From positions 5,518,001 through 5,582,000 of the forward strand of contig OZ253541.1 in the NCBI GenBank assembly GCA_965262365.1: a stretch of 64,000 nt of DNA, read 5' to 3'. This document shows, piece after piece, positions 60,266 through 64,000 of this stretch. Source of the DNA: UBA6522 sp965262365. Its GTDB lineage: Bacteria > Pseudomonadota > Gammaproteobacteria > Steroidobacterales > Rariloculaceae. The notes beneath the pieces were generated by a model, which searched no databases, had not been told where the DNA came from, and was given only the letters and a program-made list of their open reading frames with translations. Position 1 is the stretch's first letter. Each line of letters opens with the position of its first letter. The position numbers were made by a program, and so were the translations under genes.

Positions 60266-61417
60266 ATGCAGCGGTTGGACAGTTCGAAGCGATCGGCGGA
60301 AGTTGACACGATGTTTGCGCCGGCGCAGAACCGATTCATCGCACGGTCGCGAGGCGACCTGAGTTATCAGGCGTCCATACTTCCGGGCGTTTCGCGCACG
60401 TTCGCGCTGACCATTCCTGTCCTGCCGGGGCGGCTGGCGGAGGTCGTGACGAACGCGTACCTGCTGTGTCGTATCGCCGACACGATCGAGGACGATACGG
60501 CGCTGAGCAACGAGAAGAAGACGGCGTTTCACCGGCGGTTCCTGTCGGTCGTCAACGGGCGAGAGGACGCCAACGCATTCGCCGTTGCGCTGGCTCCGCA
60601 GCTTTCGGGAGGGACTCTGCCGGACGAACGCGATCTGGTGCGCAACACGGCGACGATCATTCGGTTGACGCGCAGTTTTTCCGATCGCGAGCAGCGCGCG
60701 CTGATCCGTTGCCTCACCGTCATGTGCACCGGGACGCCCGAGTTTCAGCGCAACAGGAGCCTGCGGGGATTGCGCGACGTGAAAGAACTGGGGGCGTACT
60801 GTTACGTGGTCGCGGGCGTGGTCGGGGAGATGCTGACGGATCTGTTCTGCGCGCACTGTCCGGAGCTGCGCCGCAAGCGCCGCGAAATGAAACACCTGGC
60901 CGTGTCATTCGGTCAGGGACTGCAGATGACGAACATCCTGAAGGACGTGTGGGACGACCGGCGCAGCGGCACTTGCTGGCTGCCGCGGTCGATGTTCGCG
61001 GACCGGCGCTTCCAGCTCGAGCGGCTGGAGGCGTGTCACGACAGCGAGGCGTTTCGGGCAGGCATGCGTTCGCTGATCGCCGTCACCCACCGGCACCTGC
61101 AGAACGCGCTGGAATACACGTGCCTGATTCCCGCGCGCGAAGCGGGCATGCGACGGTTTTGCCTGTGGGCGATCGGGCTGGCGGTGATGACATTGCAGAA
61201 GCTCCATCAAAATCCGCGCTTTACATGTGGGGACGAGGTCAAGGTGTCGCGGCGAACCGTGCAGGCGACCGTCCTGGCGACCAATCTCGTGCTGTCCAGC
61301 AACGCGAGACTGCGCTGGCTGTTCAGGATGGCCGCCAGCGGGCTGCCGCTCTGGCAGGCGGATACCGCGGCAGGGGAGCGCACGGTCGGGCGGGCGAACG
61401 GACTGGCACGGCTGTAA
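60266..61417 (+). CDS. Squalene/phytoene synthase family protein
   Basis: 383 residues; ATG 60311 is an alternative start. Head-to-head prenyl synthase motifs are intact: SRTFALTIPVLPGRL, YLLCRIADTIEDD (first Asp-rich motif) near 75, YCYVVAGVVGEMLTDLFC near 185, and GLQMTNILKDVWDD (second Asp-rich motif) near 225. The family couples two FPP (squalene) or GGPP (phytoene); the VAGVVGEMLT and NILKDVWDD wording favours squalene. It lacks a C-terminal membrane anchor. Convergent with the HMG-CoA synthase-like gene. Confidence 0.85.
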   Translation: MQRLDSSKRSAEVDTMFAPAQNRFIARSRGDLSYQASILPGVSRTFALTIPVLPGRLAEVVTNAYLLCRIADTIEDDTALSNEKKTAFHRRFLSVVNGREDANAFAVALAPQLSGGTLPDERDLVRNTATIIRLTRSFSDREQRALIRCLTVMCTGTPEFQRNRSLRGLRDVKELGAYCYVVAGVVGEMLTDLFCAHCPELRRKRREMKHLAVSFGQGLQMTNILKDVWDDRRSGTCWLPRSMFADRRFQLERLEACHDSEAFRAGMRSLIAVTHRHLQNALEYTCLIPAREAGMRRFCLWAIGLAVMTLQKLHQNPRFTCGDEVKVSRRTVQATVLATNLVLSSNARLRWLFRMAASGLPLWQADTAAGERTVGRANGLARL

Positions 61418-61547
61418 GTCGTGCACGCGGTCTCGGCGCCGTCTCCGGCGAGCCGGAAAGCCGCGTCGGATGAGCAGGACCGTGCGGTCTCGCGCCGGTT
61501 GCTTGAATGGGAGGTATCGTGGCGTGGCTGCCTTCGGGCGAATCACG

Positions 61548-63011
61548 CTAGCAGACGTATCGATAGTACTCGATACCCTCGTCGCTGAACGCGGGGTTGG
61601 ACGAACTCCCGACGCAATCCACCACAAACCCGCTCCCCGGATCGTCGAGCCCGTCGGTAACGCCGTTGTCGTGCAGGCTTTCGTACTGGGCCCGGGTCAG
61701 GTTCTGCCACGGTCGTAACGAATCGGCAAAGCCGATCTTCAACGCAGCCGTCCGCCAGTCGTCCACGAGAGTCATCGGTAGGGCCTCGGCGGCGTCTCCG
61801 CTGCCGTAACCGACGGCCAGGACATCGCGCCCGGGCGGTTGGCGCCCGGCCCGGGCCGCCTCCTCCAGCCCCGCCGCCAGCCAGGCAGGCAGCGCCGCGC
61901 AATAGACGTTGCCGATGTCCTTCATGGGTTCGGTACCCAATGACATTTTCGATTCGATGAGTTCCCGACAGACAGGGCCCGCACGAAAGTCCTTCAACAG
62001 CGCCATGCTCAGCGGATAGACCTCGTCGTTGATCTTGCCGTCGTGCACGAGTCGCAGGATATCCGGAGTCGATCGCATCTCCTCGATGACCGCGGCGGTG
62101 TCCAGGCCGGCATTGCGGCAATGGGCGGCCAGTTCCGCCTGCCCGGTTTCGCCGCCGTTTGCCAGACCGAACAGGTAACTCAGCGCGAACGAGGTCAGCG
62201 GCATGCGGTGATAGGGCCGGTGCATGAACGCCGCACCCAGCCCGTGATAGTACGCCGTCGGACTCACGTTCAAACGCCGCAACATGTCGTTCAGCGCGTG
62301 CAGCGTCTCGTCCAGATAGCACGTGGTGGAGTACTTGCCGTTAAAGACCGGCAGGTCCTGGAAGTGGCGGTTGAGCCGGTTGCGGATGACGTTGCGCAAC
62401 AAGGGCTTGCGAAAATCGACGGCGCGGTAGGCGGAGGCGCTGCCGATGCACTTCAGGTTCACGAACAGCAGCTTCGGATTGCGTTCCAACAGCATCGCCA
62501 CGGCGCCTGCCCCCTGGGTGGGCTCGCCCGAACTGCCCCGGGCGTACTCGGCGATGTCCGCGCTCACCACGATGGCGCAGCGGTCATCGTCCTGCAGTGC
62601 CAGGTAGCCCAGGGCGTGCTTGAGCGCATAGACGGCGCCGAGGCAGGCGTGCTTGACTTCCGGCACTTCGCAGTAGCGGCTGACCAGGGGCATTCCCCGC
62701 GCTGCGAGTCCCTGGTCCAGCATGCCCTTGACGATGACCGCGCCGGCGGAATTGTCGGTGCTCGATTCGGTGCCCAGGCCGAGAAATCCGATCCGTCGGG
62801 GGTCCACTGCGTAGCGCTCGATCAGGCGCATGATCGCGGTGCCGGCCAGGGTATAGACGCTTTGGCGCGGTCCGCGCATCCGGAAGCTGTTGCCCACGAC
62901 CGCCCGGGTCTTGTCCCAGGGCGCCCCGGTCCAGCCGCACCAGTCCTGCAGACTCACCCGGTAGGGCGGCACGTAGAGCGCAAATCCGCTGACTCCGACG
63001 TCCAGGTTCAT
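61548..63011 (-). CDS. HMG-CoA synthase-like protein (thiolase fold)
   Basis: 487 residues. GVSGFALYVPPYRVSL at the start, the GLGTESSTDNSAGAVIVKGM block, the nucleophile Cys in EVKHACLGAVYALKHAL near 125, VVSADIAEYARGSSGEPTQG, AVAMLL, and the His region AAFMHRPYHRMPLTSFAL near 265 match HMG-CoA synthases. These condense acetyl-CoA with acetoacetyl-CoA for the mevalonate route. Beside a squalene/phytoene synthase gene, an isoprenoid role is likely. A polyketide beta-branching role is the alternative. Confidence 0.78.
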   Translation of the reverse strand: MNLDVGVSGFALYVPPYRVSLQDWCGWTGAPWDKTRAVVGNSFRMRGPRQSVYTLAGTAIMRLIERYAVDPRRIGFLGLGTESSTDNSAGAVIVKGMLDQGLAARGMPLVSRYCEVPEVKHACLGAVYALKHALGYLALQDDDRCAIVVSADIAEYARGSSGEPTQGAGAVAMLLERNPKLLFVNLKCIGSASAYRAVDFRKPLLRNVIRNRLNRHFQDLPVFNGKYSTTCYLDETLHALNDMLRRLNVSPTAYYHGLGAAFMHRPYHRMPLTSFALSYLFGLANGGETGQAELAAHCRNAGLDTAAVIEEMRSTPDILRLVHDGKINDEVYPLSMALLKDFRAGPVCRELIESKMSLGTEPMKDIGNVYCAALPAWLAAGLEEAARAGRQPPGRDVLAVGYGSGDAAEALPMTLVDDWRTAALKIGFADSLRPWQNLTRAQYESLHDNGVTDGLDDPGSGFVVDCVGSSSNPAFSDEGIEYYRYVC

Positions 63012-63052
63012 TGCGCGCTCCTGAGATTGTTCATGGGACAGACAACTTCACG

Positions 63053-63105
63053 GTAGCGAGTTCCGCAACCGGACACCAATACCGTTTTCCTTCAAGCCCG
63101 ATAAG
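63053..63105 (-). promoter_or_regulatory. 53-bp shared element, copy before the HMG-CoA synthase-like gene
   Basis: On the minus strand it begins CTTATCGGGCTTGAAGGAAA and ends AACTCGCTAC, matching 60064-60116. It lies 42-94 nt upstream of the gene start at 63011, in the gene's orientation. The two copies therefore appear as an inverted repeat around the gene pair. Confidence 0.6.
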
Positions 63106-63113
63106 ATTGTTAA

Positions 63114-63300
63114 ATGGGGCGCTTCGCGTTGGGCTGGAAAGTGCCGGGGTATGCCCGGCAGTTCCGTTCGGAAATCGTGGTCTACGCCGACGATCTCTGT
63201 GTGCCAGGCAAGGCCTCGGCGGTGGAAATGCTGGCGGCGGTCGAGCAGCTCATGGCGGGTCTGAAGCTTCCCGTCAACGAACGTAAAACCCGATGTCTGC
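63114..63300 (+). pseudogene. Reverse transcriptase (group II intron type) fragment
   Basis: ATG 63114 reads MGRFALGWKVPGYARQF, then SEIVVYADDLCVPGKASAVE and MLAAVEQLMAGLKLPVNERK, TR. The YADD catalytic motif and the following L-x-L-x-VNE-x-KT block are those of group II intron-encoded reverse transcriptases. No other intron part is present, and the match stops at about 63291. Confidence 0.7.
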
Positions 63301-63302
63301 GG

Positions 63303-63496
63303 TGCCCGACCTGCGCCATGCCGCCGCCACGAGCCATGAGGTCATGTCGGGCGAGAAGCTGCCGCCGGTTGGCAGGCTGCCTGGATATCGGCGATACGAA
63401 ACCGCGTCGGGTTACGCTGACCTTGCCGATGCGTACCTGGTCGAGGCGAGGCGAGGCGGGGGGATGAGGTCGGGAGCGTCTTTGCACGGGCCATGA
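63303..63496 (+). pseudogene. Tyrosine integrase C-terminal fragment
   Basis: The frame gives DLRHAAATSHEVMSGEKLPP, VGRLPGYRRYETASGYADLA and DAYLVEA. It aligns with HDLRHTAASHAVMSGENLPL and LGHRRHETTAGYAHLADRHL of integrase 1. It is joined directly to the reverse transcriptase scrap. Upstream catalytic parts are missing. Confidence 0.7.
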
Positions 63497-63794
63497 GACC
63501 CCGAGCGTTGGTGCATGGCGTATTCGTTCACGCCCTCGTCGGGGCGGGGAACCGGCGCAACCCGGTGCGCTTCGGAACCGGCGCTCCCGGCATGACCGGG
63601 GTAACGCGATCTGCGGTTGGCGGCGGGCTGCCGGCTGGACCCGGATCGAGATCGACGTCGCCGTGCCTCGGGCTGGATCTTGAAGGATGGATCGCGCACC
63701 CTTACCGACACGTAGGCGGAGCGGATCGTGCCATCCACCACGCGGCAACCGGTGCACGAACTCAAGGCGACCGTTAGAGAATAGGCTGTCATCC
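63497..63794. other. Region upstream of ihfA
   Basis: 298 bp with no convincing gene; open frames on both strands are Arg/Pro-rich. Just before ihfA the sequence GTTAGAGAATAGGCTGTC contains a possible -10 (AGAATA). It should contain the ihfA promoter, since no upstream gene of the usual operon is present. Confidence 0.4.
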
Positions 63795-64000
63795 ATGGCG
63801 TCATTGACCAAGGCGAAAATGGCTGAATCGTTGTTCAACGTACTCGGCCTCAACAAGCGGGAAGCGCGCGAGTTGGTGGATACATTCTTCGAGGACATGA
63901 GGGTGTCCCTGGCAAGCGGAGAACAGGTCAAACTGTCCGGATTCGGCAACTTCGACTTGCGGGACAAGGGCCAGCGGCCCGGGCGCAACCCGAAGACCGG
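63795..64000 (+). CDS. ihfA: Integration host factor alpha subunit (runs off the window)
   Basis: 69 residues visible: MASLTKAKMAESLFNVLGLN, then KREARELVDTFFEDMRVSL, SGEQVKLSGFGNFDLRDKGQ and RPGRNPKTG. The LTKA-MAE-LF start and GFGNF-LRDK-RPGRNPKTG block identify the alpha subunit. IHF bends DNA for replication, recombination and CRISPR spacer integration. Usually ihfA follows pheT; here mobile-element scraps precede it. Confidence 0.95.
   Translation, partial: MASLTKAKMAESLFNVLGLNKREARELVDTFFEDMRVSLASGEQVKLSGFGNFDLRDKGQRPGRNPKT

Overview
The window reads as chromosome of a high-GC proteobacterium, most likely a gammaproteobacterium. The right edge carries a clear ihfA start, next to a squalene/phytoene synthase and an HMG-CoA synthase-like gene. 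Species cannot be named from sequence alone. Most of the window is not core chromosome. It is a defence and mobile-element island, dense in paralogous modules, insertion sequences and broken genes.

Layout. 1-3.9 kb: two small envelope proteins, decayed IS3 pieces, a nonsense-broken M78 peptidase gene and a ribbon-helix-helix protein. 3.6-10.4 kb: module A, a leftward operon of seven genes (75-aa protein, SLOG/DUF2493 protein, Toprim protein, SSB, small protein, five-zinc-ribbon protein, 109-aa protein) with two divergent rightward genes. 10.4-12.5 kb: an integrase remnant and a partial third module (C). 12.7-19.2 kb: a restriction block with an MmeI-like methyltransferase-nuclease split by an amber codon, then intact mcrBC. 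19.5-26.2 kb: two detached copies of the MmeI C-terminus, an intact IS630-type and an intact IS3-type element, and secreted proteins including an HNH-type lipoprotein. 27.0-29.4 kb: two overlapping tyrosine integrase genes. 29.6-37.4 kb: module B, a diverged copy of module A with the same gene order plus an added GyrI-like gene. 37.5-41.2 kb: toxin remnant, porin-like protein, secreted nuclease. 41.3-44.8 kb: SWIM-SNF2 helicase. 44.8-56.7 kb: a decayed WYL regulator, then a compact type I-G CRISPR-Cas locus (csb1-csb2-cas3-csb3, cas4-cas1, cas2, six repeats) with a HicA-like/HTH gene pair on the opposite strand between effector and adaptation genes. 56.8-59.3 kb: H-type lectin protein, broken methyltransferase/nuclease, integrase remnant. 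59.3-63.1 kb: a LolA-like/P-domain chimera and the convergent isoprenoid gene pair, each gene preceded by the same 53-bp element. 63.1-64.0 kb: reverse transcriptase and integrase scraps, then ihfA.

The strongest candidates for something new are the paired A/B modules. Their protein sets look like a small replication/maintenance kit (SSB, Toprim, SLOG) beside integrases. Several of their leaders keep the same hairpins in both copies although the sequence differs, and in several cases the pairing works only on the transcribed strand through G.U pairs, which argues for structured regulatory RNAs. The second candidate is the toxin-antitoxin-like pair embedded inside the CRISPR-Cas locus.

Methods limit: all calls come from reading the sequence and translations. 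No database search, covariance model or alignment program was run, so family names rest on recognised motifs and remembered family features.
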